The notes beneath the pieces were generated by a model. The model worked only from the letters and a program-made list of their open reading frames with translations, did not search any database and had not been told where the DNA came from. From an uncultured Flavobacteriales bacterium (GTDB lineage: Bacteria > Bacteroidota > Bacteroidia > Flavobacteriales_E > Vicingaceae), in assembly GCA_937925525.1 (NCBI GenBank), contig CALALS010000273.1, positions 1-19,535 on the forward strand: a stretch of DNA of 19,535 nucleotides, in the 5' to 3' direction. The translations under genes and the position numbers were made by a program. Shown piece by piece: positions 8,226 through 16,617 of this stretch. Positions within the stretch are counted from its first letter, which is position 1. The number at the start of each line of letters is the position of its first letter.

Positions 8226-10522
8226 TGAGGGAAGCTAGAAACATATTAACCTTGATTTTCCTAGCCATTGGCATTTCCCTTTTTGGTCAAATGAAAAAAG
8301 CCAACAAACTCTACGATGAGCTAAGGTTTATCGATGCCATTGAAGCCTATTCAAAGGTTTTAAAAAAAGACGATAAAAATGCTGAGGCTTTAAGAAAAAT
8401 TGCTGATTGTTATCGAGTAACTAAGCAATATGAACAAGCTGAGTTGTTTTACTCCAAGGCATTTGAAAATGATGATTTCACGCCAAAATATCACATGTAC
8501 TTTGGTCAGGTTTTAAAAAACAATGGCAAGGTTTCAGAAGCAAGAAAACAGTTTGAATTAGCTTCACAAAAAGACCCCAATAGTTTTTTGGCAAAACTTC
8601 TTATTCAATCTTGTGACAATATTAATACCTGGAAAAAAGAATCTCCACTATATGAAGTAAGCAAAACGGAAAATATTAATTCTGAAGTAGCCGACTTTTC
8701 TCCTACTACACATCCAGACGGACTAGTGTTTGTTACAGAAAGAGAAAAAGACTACATCAATGATGTACAGTATGGCTGGACAAACAAACCTTTTTTAACT
8801 GTTTATATTGCAGAATACCAAAATGAAGAAAAAACTTCATTTGATAAACCAAAAAGGTTTTCGAACAAAATAGATTCAAGGTATCATGATGGTCCCGTTA
8901 CCTTTAACCCTGATTGTACCGAAATTTATTTCACAAGAGTTGAAAGAACAGCTTCATCCAAAAAAGAGGTAAGCAATCTTAAAATTTACAAAGCCACTTA
9001 CAAAAAGAAAAAGCTCACTAAGTTTGAACCTTTTGAATATAATGGAAAAGACTATTCTGTTGCACATCCGTGTGTTTCTGATGATGGCAATTATTTCTTT
9101 TTTGCTTCGGACATGCCGGGCGGACAAGGCGGAATGGATTTATATATGTGTGAAAAAACAGAAAACGGCTGGGGAGAACCAAAAAATTTAGGTAGTGGAA
9201 CCAACAGTCCGGGCAATGAGTTATTCCCTTATCATAAAAAAGGTAAGCTTTATTTTTCATCAGACGGACTTCCGGGATATGGCGGACTAGATATTTTTGT
9301 TACCGAAAAGAAAGACAATTATAATGCCCCAAAAAACTTAAGAGATCCGCTAAACAGTAGATATGATGACTTTGGAATAACCATGACAGATGACACACAT
9401 GGTTTCTTTTCTTCCAATAGAGATGGTGGACAAGGAGATGATGATATTTATGCTTTTACAAAACTTCCTGAAAAGGAAAAAGAAAAAACAACAGTTAAAG
9501 GTGTATTTGAATACGAAGGTCTTGGAGCTAGCGGTGTAAACCTTAATCTTCTTGATGAAAATGATGCCATTGTAGCATCTACCAAAACTAATGAAAAAGG
9601 TGAATTCTCTTTTGAAAGTTTAAACATTGATGAAAATTATATGATTGTTGTAAACGAAAACGACATTCCTGCAGAAGCTAAAATGTTTATTACAAATAAA
9701 GAAGGAAAAAAAGTGATGGAAGTAAATCGTTTCAGAAACGATGCATTTAAGTTTGAGGCGCTTTCTTCTGATGAAATTGAACAAATGCCCATCATTGAAG
9801 AAAAAGATGAAAGCTTACTTACCATTAGCGTTTACGGTCAGATATATGACCAACTTCCCGGAGATTACTCAGGAGGAATGGATGTATATGTGGTAAACGA
9901 CAAGGGAATTATTATTGGTACTGCAAAAACTGACAAAGATGGTAAGTTTGTGTTTGAAAAACTTCCTCCGGATGAACAGTACTTGTTTAAGCTGGCAGAA
10001 GAAAAAGATTTGAATATTATTATTCTTGATGAAAATGGAGAAGTAGTAGATTCTCCAAAAAGAAAAGGAAAAGGATATTTTGTTTACACTAGACTTTCTG
10101 GAGATGATGTTGTGCTTACGCTAATTAATGAAGAGGATGTTGTTATTAAAATTAAAGAAGATGAAAACTTTATCATCTCCAATATTTATTATGATTACAA
10201 CAGTGCCGAAATTAAAGAAAGTGCAGCCAAAGAACTTGATAAACTAGTCTTGATTTTAAAGAAAAATACCCACATCGGAGTTGAGCTAAGCTCACATACC
10301 GATTCAAGAGGAGGAGATGAGTTTAATCTTTCTCTTTCACAAAAACGTGCCGAAAAAGCTGTTCAATATATTGTTGGAAAAGGCATTGAAATAGAACGAA
10401 TGAAAGGTGTTGGATACGGAGAAACCAAACTGGTTAACAAGTGTAGTAATGGAGTTGAGTGTACTGAAGAAGAGCACGGAAAAAATAGAAGAACGGAGTT
10501 TAAGGTTTACAAGGTTAAATAA
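8225..10522 (+). CDS. PorE-like TPR / PD40 propeller / CRD / OmpA protein
   Basis: A 765-aa periplasmic protein with the domain order of T9SS component PorE. A signal peptide (MREARNILTLIFLAIGISLFG) precedes TPR repeats (about 22-135), a PD40/WD40-like propeller (about 153-412, with FFFASDMPGGQGGMDLY, LYFSSDGLPGYGGLDIF and FFSSNRDGGQGDDDIY), two tandem carboxypeptidase-regulatory-like beta-sandwich modules (about 421-525 and 531-640) and a C-terminal OmpA domain (653-765). The OmpA domain contains SHTDSRGGDEFN and NRRTEF, the residues that bind diaminopimelate in peptidoglycan. PorE is thought to tether the outer-membrane PorP/PorK-N assembly to the cell wall. The start ATG overlaps the PorP/SprF stop by one base (TAATG), implying translational coupling. 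Unlike lipoprotein PorE, no lipobox Cys follows the signal peptide, and the CRD is duplicated. Confidence 0.9.
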   Translation: MREARNILTLIFLAIGISLFGQMKKANKLYDELRFIDAIEAYSKVLKKDDKNAEALRKIADCYRVTKQYEQAELFYSKAFENDDFTPKYHMYFGQVLKNNGKVSEARKQFELASQKDPNSFLAKLLIQSCDNINTWKKESPLYEVSKTENINSEVADFSPTTHPDGLVFVTEREKDYINDVQYGWTNKPFLTVYIAEYQNEEKTSFDKPKRFSNKIDSRYHDGPVTFNPDCTEIYFTRVERTASSKKEVSNLKIYKATYKKKKLTKFEPFEYNGKDYSVAHPCVSDDGNYFFFASDMPGGQGGMDLYMCEKTENGWGEPKNLGSGTNSPGNELFPYHKKGKLYFSSDGLPGYGGLDIFVTEKKDNYNAPKNLRDPLNSRYDDFGITMTDDTHGFFSSNRDGGQGDDDIYAFTKLPEKEKEKTTVKGVFEYEGLGASGVNLNLLDENDAIVASTKTNEKGEFSFESLNIDENYMIVVNENDIPAEAKMFITNKEGKKVMEVNRFRNDAFKFEALSSDEIEQMPIIEEKDESLLTISVYGQIYDQLPGDYSGGMDVYVVNDKGIIIGTAKTDKDGKFVFEKLPPDEQYLFKLAEEKDLNIIILDENGEVVDSPKRKGKGYFVYTRLSGDDVVLTLINEEDVVIKIKEDENFIISNIYYDYNSAEIKESAAKELDKLVLILKKNTHIGVELSSHTDSRGGDEFNLSLSQKRAEKAVQYIVGKGIEIERMKGVGYGETKLVNKCSNGVECTEEEHGKNRRTEFKVYKVK

Positions 10523-10532
10523 TAATCTTGCT

Positions 10533-13500
10533 TTGAATAATCTCTACTCAAAAATCCTATTAATTATTTTTATTGGGACGTTTACCCTCACAAACGCCCA
10601 AACAGAAGAAATTAAGTTTAAAACTTTTTCTATCAAAGACGGATTGTCTCAAAGTTCCGTTAACTCAATTATTCAAGACCATAAAGGGTTTATGTGGTTT
10701 GGCACTCAAGATGGGCTCAACCTCTATGATGGACATTCCTTTAAGGTTTACGTAAACGATTTAAACGACTCTTCTTCCCTATCTAATAGTTTTATTCGAC
10801 AAATCATTGAGTCCAGCGATCACAAAATTTGGTTAGCCACAGAAAGAGGTCTCTGTGTTTATGAAAGAGAAAAAAACTCTTTTACCAATTATTTACATGA
10901 AGAACAAGATAAAAACTCAATCAACCATAATAGCATTTTTGCTATTCATGAAGACCAACAACAAAGCCTTTGGATTGGAACCGAAAAAGGCTTAAACCTC
11001 TATTTAAAAAATAAAAAGGTTTTTTTAAGAATACCCGTTAGAATAGATGATAAAACCAGCCAATTTAAAATTACTTCACTTTCAGAAGCAGATGAAAATC
11101 ACTTATGGATTGGAACAGAAGAAATGGGGTTAATTTATTTTAACACAACTAAAAAAGAAGCCGAAAAAATATTTCCAATTCAATCGGTAACTTCCCTCAA
11201 AAAAATTAAAACTCAGCTTTGGGTTGGAACCTCAAAAGGCATTTATCTTATCGACAATCAAACTCTTTCCCCTATACCGCTTCCAAACAAAATTTTACTT
11301 TCTGATTTAGCTAAAAAAGAAATTAAGGTAATTGCAACCGATGTAAATAACACCATTTGGATAGGAACTAACTTAGACGGGCTTTACCACTACAACCCAA
11401 AACTAAAGCAACTTCAACAATTTGTTAATGAACCAAACAACAACTACAGCATTGCCAATAACGGTGTATATTCTTTTTGCAACGATAGCTCCGGTATTAT
11501 TTGGATAGGAACCAATAATGGCATTAGTAAGTTTGAACCTAAGAAACAATACTTTCACCACATCAGAGTAACAGAAGAAAACTCTTTGCTTTCTGATGCC
11601 AATATATGGAGCATATTTAAAGATAACGATGGAACCTTATGGGTGGGAAATTCTTCGGGAATAGATCACATTAATTTAAAAAATAACACCAAAACCCTTT
11701 ATGTTCCCAACATTTCTCATAGCTCCAAGCAAAAAACAGTATATGTATTTAACGCATTTAGAGACAGAAAAAATGTATTGTGGTTTGGTACCGATGCCGG
11801 TCTTTATTTTTTCAATGAAAACAAAAATACACTTGAACATTTTAAGTTTTCGGGTGAAGCCAATGAAGATAGAGTTTATAGAATTATTGAAGACCGTTCA
11901 GGGCAGCTTTGGCTAGCAACTAAAAACGGTATTGTTAGAATTTCTTCGGACAGAAAGTCATGGATACGCTATAACAAAAGTGAAAATTCAGAAAAAGGAA
12001 TTTCATCCAACTTTATAAGAGTTATTGCTGAAGATAATAAAGGAAATTTATGGGCAGGTGGGGATGCTTCCGGTTTAATTAAAATAACAAACCCATCATC
12101 TACCCCTGAATTTAAAGTATTTAAAAGTTCTGTCAACAATCCTCACTCTCTTAGCAATAATACTGTTCTATGCCTTCATGCCGATGCCGATAATGTTTTG
12201 TGGATTGGTACTTTTGGCGGAGGATTCAATAAACTAGATTTAGCTACAGAAAAGTTTGAACGCTTTACCCAAAAAAACGGACTATCCAATAATGTTGTTT
12301 ACGGCATACTAGAAGATGAAAAACAAAACCTTTGGATGAGTACCAACAAAGGAATCAGCCGTTTTAATAAAAAAACAGAAGAGTTTTCGGTGTTTGAAGA
12401 AACAGACGGACTTCAAAGCAACGAGTTTAACACCGGAGCCTATTACAAAGACCAAAATGGTTTGCTCTATTTTGGAGGCATAAATGGGGTGAGCTATTTT
12501 AAGTCATCTGACATTGTTATCAATACCATTCCTCCAAAAATGGTACTTACTTCACTATTGTTTTTCAATAAAAAAGAATATGCTTACGAAAAGAAAATTC
12601 TTGACAGACATATTTCAGAAACGCAACATATTGACATCACATACAAAGACAATGTATTTACTATTGAATTTGCCGCATTACATTTTTCTGCACCGGAAAA
12701 AAATCAACTGGCATATAAATTAGAAGGTTTTAATGAAGATTATATTTATTGTGAAAACTTTGGTAAAGCTGACTATACCAATTTAGAAGATGGCGACTAT
12801 ACTTTTTACGTTAAAGGAGCTAATAGTGACGGAGTATGGACAGAAGAAATTCCTATTTTAAAAATAACTATTCACCCTCCGCTATGGCGCACATGGTGGT
12901 TCCGAACTATTATGATAATAGTAGCCCTTTTGTGCGGTTACTTATTTTATATTTCTAGAATAAAACAAATTAAAAATCAAAAATTAGCATTAGAAAAATT
13001 AGTAAACGCCAGAACGAAAGAGGTAATAGAACAAAAAGAAAAAATACAACTTCAAAATGCTGAACTGGAAAAAGAAAAAGAAAAAACCGAACAGTTACTC
13101 TTAAACATTTTACCGCCCGATACCGTTGGCGAACTAAAATCTAAAGGAAAAGCAAGCGCCAGAAGTTACCGAACAGTTAGTGTTTTATTAGCCGATGTTA
13201 AAGGTTTTACCAGAATTTCTGAAAAGTTAAGACCAAAACAATTAGTAGCCCAACTTGATGCTTACTTTATAAAGTTTGATGAAATTTTAGAGCGTCACAA
13301 CATGGAAAAAATAAAAACCATGGGAGATGCTTACATGTGTGCAGGTGGTTTACCTATTAGGAATAAAAGTAACCCCATAGATGCCGTTTTAGCAGGTTTA
13401 AAAATTCAGGAGTTTGTTAAAGATTATAACAGCAAAAAAGGTGGAGTTCCTTGGGAGTTCAGAATAGGAATACATACCGGAGATTTAGTAGCAGGTGTAG

Positions 13501-14375
13501 TAGGAATTAAAAAGTTTGCTTATGATATTTGGGGAGACACCGTAAACGTTACCAAACGAATTGAAACAGCAGGAGAAGTAGGAAGAGTTAATATTTCGGG
13601 AGAAACTTACGATAAGGTTAAGGACTTTTTCGATTTTGAATTTAGAGGAAAAATCGATGCCAAAAACAAAGGCACCATTGATATGTATTTTGTCAATGCC
13701 ATTAAAGAAGAGCTTTCTGTTGACGGATTAGGAAAAGAGCCTAACGAAAAATTCTGGAAATACGTTGACCTGCACCTTTACAGTAAAATTAACTACCGAA
13801 AGGCAGAGAAATACATCATTAGTTTATTGGAAGAAAAACTACCTAACAATTTACATTATCATAGCATTGAACACACATTGGATGTTTGTAATGCAGTAGA
13901 AAAAATTGCACTAAATGAAGGCTTGGTAGGCGAAGATGTGTTTTTATTAAAAACAGCAGCCCTTTATCACGACTCCGGATTTGTAGAAATTTATGAGCAA
14001 AACGAATCAATCGGTGCGCACCTAGCAGAAGAAGCTTTACCCAAGTTTGGCTACACCAAAGAAGAAATAGAAGTAGTGAAACAACTGATTTTAGCTACCC
14101 GTGTGCCACACAATCCTAAAAATAAGTTAGAAGAAATTATTTGTGATGCCGACCTTGATTATTTAGGGCGTGACGACTTTTTTAGAATTGGCGATAAGTT
14201 GAAGCTTGAATTAATGGAGCGTAAAAAAGTAAAAAGCGATAAAGAGTGGGATGAATTACAAGTAAAGTTTTTAAGCCATCACCAGTTTTTTACGGCTTCT
14301 TCCATTAAAAACCGACAACCTAAAAAAGAGCAGAACTTGCAAGCAATAAAAGAAAGGTTAAAAAGTTATTCTTAA
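10533..14375 (+). CDS. Propeller sensor (14 Reg_prop, Y_Y_Y) - class III adenylate cyclase - HD domain fusion
   Basis: A 1280-aa inner-membrane signalling protein. No ATG fits; TTG at 10533, 10 nt after the previous stop, gives LNNLYSKILLIIFIGTFTLTNAQ, a good signal peptide. Upstream in-frame starts (GTG 10407, ATG 10449) lie inside the previous gene. The periplasmic part has 14 'WxGTxxGL' repeats (about 25-700), probably two seven-bladed propellers, then a Y_Y_Y domain (about 707-782). One TM segment (790-807) leads to a coiled coil (about 810-865) and a class III nucleotidyl cyclase domain (about 880-1055). Both metal-binding Asp are present (D888 in ADVKGFT, D932 in KTMGDAYM), as are adenine-specifying K928 and D998, and N1005/R1009 for catalysis, so an active adenylate cyclase is predicted. 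Residues about 1095-1215 look like an HD phosphohydrolase: H1114 (YHSIEHT), H1146-D1147 (LYHDSG) and D1205 (CDADLDYLG). The HD substrate is unknown. Similar propeller receptors usually end in histidine kinases. Confidence 0.88.
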   Translation: MNNLYSKILLIIFIGTFTLTNAQTEEIKFKTFSIKDGLSQSSVNSIIQDHKGFMWFGTQDGLNLYDGHSFKVYVNDLNDSSSLSNSFIRQIIESSDHKIWLATERGLCVYEREKNSFTNYLHEEQDKNSINHNSIFAIHEDQQQSLWIGTEKGLNLYLKNKKVFLRIPVRIDDKTSQFKITSLSEADENHLWIGTEEMGLIYFNTTKKEAEKIFPIQSVTSLKKIKTQLWVGTSKGIYLIDNQTLSPIPLPNKILLSDLAKKEIKVIATDVNNTIWIGTNLDGLYHYNPKLKQLQQFVNEPNNNYSIANNGVYSFCNDSSGIIWIGTNNGISKFEPKKQYFHHIRVTEENSLLSDANIWSIFKDNDGTLWVGNSSGIDHINLKNNTKTLYVPNISHSSKQKTVYVFNAFRDRKNVLWFGTDAGLYFFNENKNTLEHFKFSGEANEDRVYRIIEDRSGQLWLATKNGIVRISSDRKSWIRYNKSENSEKGISSNFIRVIAEDNKGNLWAGGDASGLIKITNPSSTPEFKVFKSSVNNPHSLSNNTVLCLHADADNVLWIGTFGGGFNKLDLATEKFERFTQKNGLSNNVVYGILEDEKQNLWMSTNKGISRFNKKTEEFSVFEETDGLQSNEFNTGAYYKDQNGLLYFGGINGVSYFKSSDIVINTIPPKMVLTSLLFFNKKEYAYEKKILDRHISETQHIDITYKDNVFTIEFAALHFSAPEKNQLAYKLEGFNEDYIYCENFGKADYTNLEDGDYTFYVKGANSDGVWTEEIPILKITIHPPLWRTWWFRTIMIIVALLCGYLFYISRIKQIKNQKLALEKLVNARTKEVIEQKEKIQLQNAELEKEKEKTEQLLLNILPPDTVGELKSKGKASARSYRTVSVLLADVKGFTRISEKLRPKQLVAQLDAYFIKFDEILERHNMEKIKTMGDAYMCAGGLPIRNKSNPIDAVLAGLKIQEFVKDYNSKKGGVPWEFRIGIHTGDLVAGVVGIKKFAYDIWGDTVNVTKRIETAGEVGRVNISGETYDKVKDFFDFEFRGKIDAKNKGTIDMYFVNAIKEELSVDGLGKEPNEKFWKYVDLHLYSKINYRKAEKYIISLLEEKLPNNLHYHSIEHTLDVCNAVEKIALNEGLVGEDVFLLKTAALYHDSGFVEIYEQNESIGAHLAEEALPKFGYTKEEIEVVKQLILATRVPHNPKNKLEEIICDADLDYLGRDDFFRIGDKLKLELMERKKVKSDKEWDELQVKFLSHHQFFTASSIKNRQPKKEQNLQAIKERLKSYS

Positions 14376-14392
14376 TATACAAATTGCTTATT

Positions 14393-15835
14393 ATGAAAAA
14401 ACTAACCACATTAATTGTATTATGGTTTTTAATTAATAGTCTTTGCTTTTCCCAAAACTGGGCAAAAGTTACAGATGTGAGTAGTTATATAAATACTTTT
14501 TATACAGACACTATTTCAGATGAATTATATATAGGCGGTGAATTTAAGCTCTTAAATGGAGACACCATGTTTGGAATAGCAAAGTATGATGGTAATAATT
14601 TTTATGCTATGGGCTGTGGTTTTGAGTGGGATTGTAATTTTTCAATTGGCAATCCTCAGGCTGCAACAAATGGAGCTTGGGCAATAGTCCGCTATAACAA
14701 TGAAATATATGCAACGGGCAGATTTAAAGGTCCTAATAATAAGTTTCATGGTTTGGCTAAATGGGATGGAAATGCATGGCAAGTAGAAGGTTCTGGACTG
14801 AAGGTTGGGACAAATACGGGATGGGGATTAAACCTTAAGGTAATTAATAATGAGCTATACGTCTGCGGTTATTATTTCCAAACTTGTGCCGGAGTTCCTG
14901 TAAAAAGCATTGCTAAGTTTAACGGAAGCCAATGGACTTCTGTCCATAATTTTCCAGGTTATACTATAGGAACTGTAGCTGATGTAGAAATGTATAATGG
15001 AGAACTATACGTAGGAGGCGATTTTTATGACAACATTAACGGAGATATCTGGAGAATAGCAAAATGGAACGGTAGCCAATGGGTAAGTGTTGGTGGAGGA
15101 ATAAAAGGAGGGGTTGGTAATATTAATAAAATGGTAGTATATAAAGGTTTACTTTATGTAGCCGGAACGTTTGAAAGCGCAGGCACAAATACCTTTGCTA
15201 AAGGTATTGCTACTTGGGACGGTACTAAATGGGAAAATGTAGGTGGAGGTATAGAGTATCATCAATGGGGTGCAGGAATATTTGATATGAAAGTCCATAA
15301 CGATAAACTTTATGTAGTTGGCGGGTTTGATGAGGCCGGAGGCACACCTACAAGAAAAATAGCTTCATGGGATGGTACAAGCTGGTGTGGCTTTGGTACA
15401 ACAGACTCTACTTTTGATAGTTATGTAAATGCAATAGGATTTTACCATGATACGATGTATATAGGCGGAAATTTTTTATCTATAGATGGCGACAGTACTA
15501 TAAGTCGTATTGCAAAATACATAGGAACAGGGGCAGACACTTGTGGCAATAGAACCGGAATAGGAGAATTATCTGATAAAGAAAATGTAGCTTTTAGTAT
15601 TTACCCCAACCCTGCTCAAGATTATTTTAATGTAGAAATCACTAACCCTGACAAAGAAGAAATCAATTTAAGCTTGTACAACCTTTTAGGAGAAAAGCTT
15701 TATCACCAAGAGTTCTCTTCACGCTACCACAAAGAAGAAATAAGTACTCGGTCACTTGCAAAAGGAGTTTATATTGTCTCTCTACAAACTAAAAGCGGTC
15801 AATACATAAAGCAAGTTAAGGCTGTTGTCCAATAA
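14393..15835 (+). CDS. Secreted seven-repeat propeller protein with T9SS type A sorting domain
   Basis: A 480-aa exported protein. ATG 14393 gives the signal peptide MKKLTTLIVLWFLINSLCFS (an in-frame TTG at 14384 is less likely). Seven repeats of about 50 residues share the pattern xLYVGGxF...IAKWDGxxWxxVGGG: ELYIGGEF, EIYATGRF, ELYVCGYY, ELYVGGDF, LLYVAGTF, KLYVVGGF and TMYIGGNF. A seven-bladed beta-propeller is the natural reading. Residues 401-480 are a type A T9SS CTD (Por_Secre_tail): FSIYPNPAQDYFNVEI, LSLYNLLGEKLY and LAKGVYIVSLQTKSGQYIKQVKAVV. This directs export across the outer membrane followed by CTD removal and usually surface attachment by sortase PorU. It starts 17 nt after the cyclase gene and likely ends the transcription unit. 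No enzymatic motif is visible; ligand unknown. Confidence 0.88.
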   Translation: MKKLTTLIVLWFLINSLCFSQNWAKVTDVSSYINTFYTDTISDELYIGGEFKLLNGDTMFGIAKYDGNNFYAMGCGFEWDCNFSIGNPQAATNGAWAIVRYNNEIYATGRFKGPNNKFHGLAKWDGNAWQVEGSGLKVGTNTGWGLNLKVINNELYVCGYYFQTCAGVPVKSIAKFNGSQWTSVHNFPGYTIGTVADVEMYNGELYVGGDFYDNINGDIWRIAKWNGSQWVSVGGGIKGGVGNINKMVVYKGLLYVAGTFESAGTNTFAKGIATWDGTKWENVGGGIEYHQWGAGIFDMKVHNDKLYVVGGFDEAGGTPTRKIASWDGTSWCGFGTTDSTFDSYVNAIGFYHDTMYIGGNFLSIDGDSTISRIAKYIGTGADTCGNRTGIGELSDKENVAFSIYPNPAQDYFNVEITNPDKEEINLSLYNLLGEKLYHQEFSSRYHKEEISTRSLAKGVYIVSLQTKSGQYIKQVKAVVQ

Positions 15836-15836
15836 A

Positions 15837-16559
15837 CTAGCCATTCTGCCTTAAGGCTTCAAACAAAATAATACCCGTAGCTACTGATACATTTAACGAA
15901 GAAGTTTTGCCTTGCATGGGTATTTTGGTTTTTACATCGCTAAGGTTTAAAATATCTTTAGAAACTCCTTTTCCTTCCGAACCCATTACAATTACACACT
16001 TTCCTTTAAAATCGGTTTCATGTATGGTTTCAGTAGCTTTTTCGGTGGCAGCAATAACTTTAAATCCATGATGTTTTAAAAAATCTACACTGTCGGTTAA
16101 GCTATCCTCTTTGCATATTTTTATTCTGTTAAGCGCTCCTGCAGAAGTTTTTACGGCATCTCCGTTAAGTTGCGCACTACCTGTTTTAGGTACAACTATT
16201 AATGAAACTCCTGCACACTCTGCCGTTCGGCAAATGGCTCCAAAATTTCTTACATCACTTACCTCATCCAAAACTAAAATCAGGTTTCCGGTAAAGTTTT
16301 CAAACTCTTCTTCTAAAGAAAACGTTTCAATAGCAGAAATGTACGCCACCACACCTTGGTGATTGCCTTTTACCAGCTTTTTAAGCTTTATCTCGGGCAC
16401 AAACTGCGTGTTAATTCCCTTCTCTCTACAATGAGCAAAAAGCTCGTTCATAGCAGGGTTTTTAATGCCTTTTTGAAAAAACACTTTCTCTAATGCTTTA
16501 CCGCTCGCAATAGCTTCCTTTATCGGATGAATACCAAATATGTAATTTTCTTTTTCCAT
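15837..16559 (-). CDS. rlmB: 23S rRNA (guanosine-2'-O)-methyltransferase, RlmB/TrmH SPOUT family
   Basis: A 240-aa SPOUT-fold methyltransferase using S-adenosylmethionine; RlmB modifies G2251 of 23S rRNA in E. coli numbering. Residues 5-75 are the N-terminal L30e-like RNA-binding domain (YIFGIHPIKEAI, GNHQGVVAY). The knotted catalytic domain shows motif 1 LDEVSDVRNFGAICRTA (97-113, with N105 and R111), motif 2 VMGSEGKGVS (191-200, with E195) and motif 3 IPMQGKTSSLNVSVATGI (213-230, with S221 and N223). Length and motif order fit RlmB, although a tRNA TrmH-like specificity cannot be excluded from sequence alone. It is read toward the T9SS propeller gene, and the two stop codons are separated by one base. 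Divergent from the lipoprotein gene on its other side. Confidence 0.85.
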   Translation of the reverse strand: MEKENYIFGIHPIKEAIASGKALEKVFFQKGIKNPAMNELFAHCREKGINTQFVPEIKLKKLVKGNHQGVVAYISAIETFSLEEEFENFTGNLILVLDEVSDVRNFGAICRTAECAGVSLIVVPKTGSAQLNGDAVKTSAGALNRIKICKEDSLTDSVDFLKHHGFKVIAATEKATETIHETDFKGKCVIVMGSEGKGVSKDILNLSDVKTKIPMQGKTSSLNVSVATGIILFEALRQNG

Positions 16560-16574
16560 AACCAGAGCGCAATC

Positions 16575-16601
16575 TTACCAAAAAAAAACATGACTTGGTA
16601 A
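16575..16601. repeat. Inverted repeat in divergent intergenic region, possible operator
   Basis: TTACCAA (16575-16581) and TTGGTAA (16595-16601) form a perfect 7-bp inverted repeat separated by 13 nt. It sits in the 78-nt gap between the divergent rlmB and lipoprotein genes, just upstream of the candidate TATCTTTG promoter element. An arrangement of this size could bind a dimeric regulator, but nothing in the window identifies one, and chance occurrence in AT-rich DNA is plausible. Confidence 0.3.
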
Positions 16602-16609
16602 AATATGAG

Positions 16610-16617
16610 TATCTTTG
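16610..16617 (+). promoter_or_regulatory. Candidate -7 promoter element for the lipoprotein gene
   Basis: TATCTTTG is an exact match to the Bacteroidota -7 consensus TAnnTTTG, 20 nt upstream of the ATG at 16638. Transcription would start near 16622-16625, which rules against translation from the upstream in-frame ATG at 16605. No good -33 TTTG is visible at the expected distance, so confidence is moderate. Confidence 0.45.

Noticed and set aside
9018..9260. Minus-strand open frame inside the PorE-like gene, and similar antisense frames at 34-246, 2382-2774, 5636-6046, 6476-6718 and 7829-8023
   Set aside because: No signal peptide, domain or start context; each lies fully opposite a well-supported gene.
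10407..10532. A 5' extension of the cyclase gene overlapping the PorE-like gene
   Set aside because: The extension would place a long charged segment before an obvious signal peptide, and it lies over the conserved OmpA C-terminus encoded in the other frame.
13170..13700. Guanylate cyclase reading of the cyclase domain
   Set aside because: The purine-specifying positions are Lys (KTMGD) and Asp (YDIWGD), the adenylate cyclase pair, rather than the Glu/Cys typical of guanylate cyclases.
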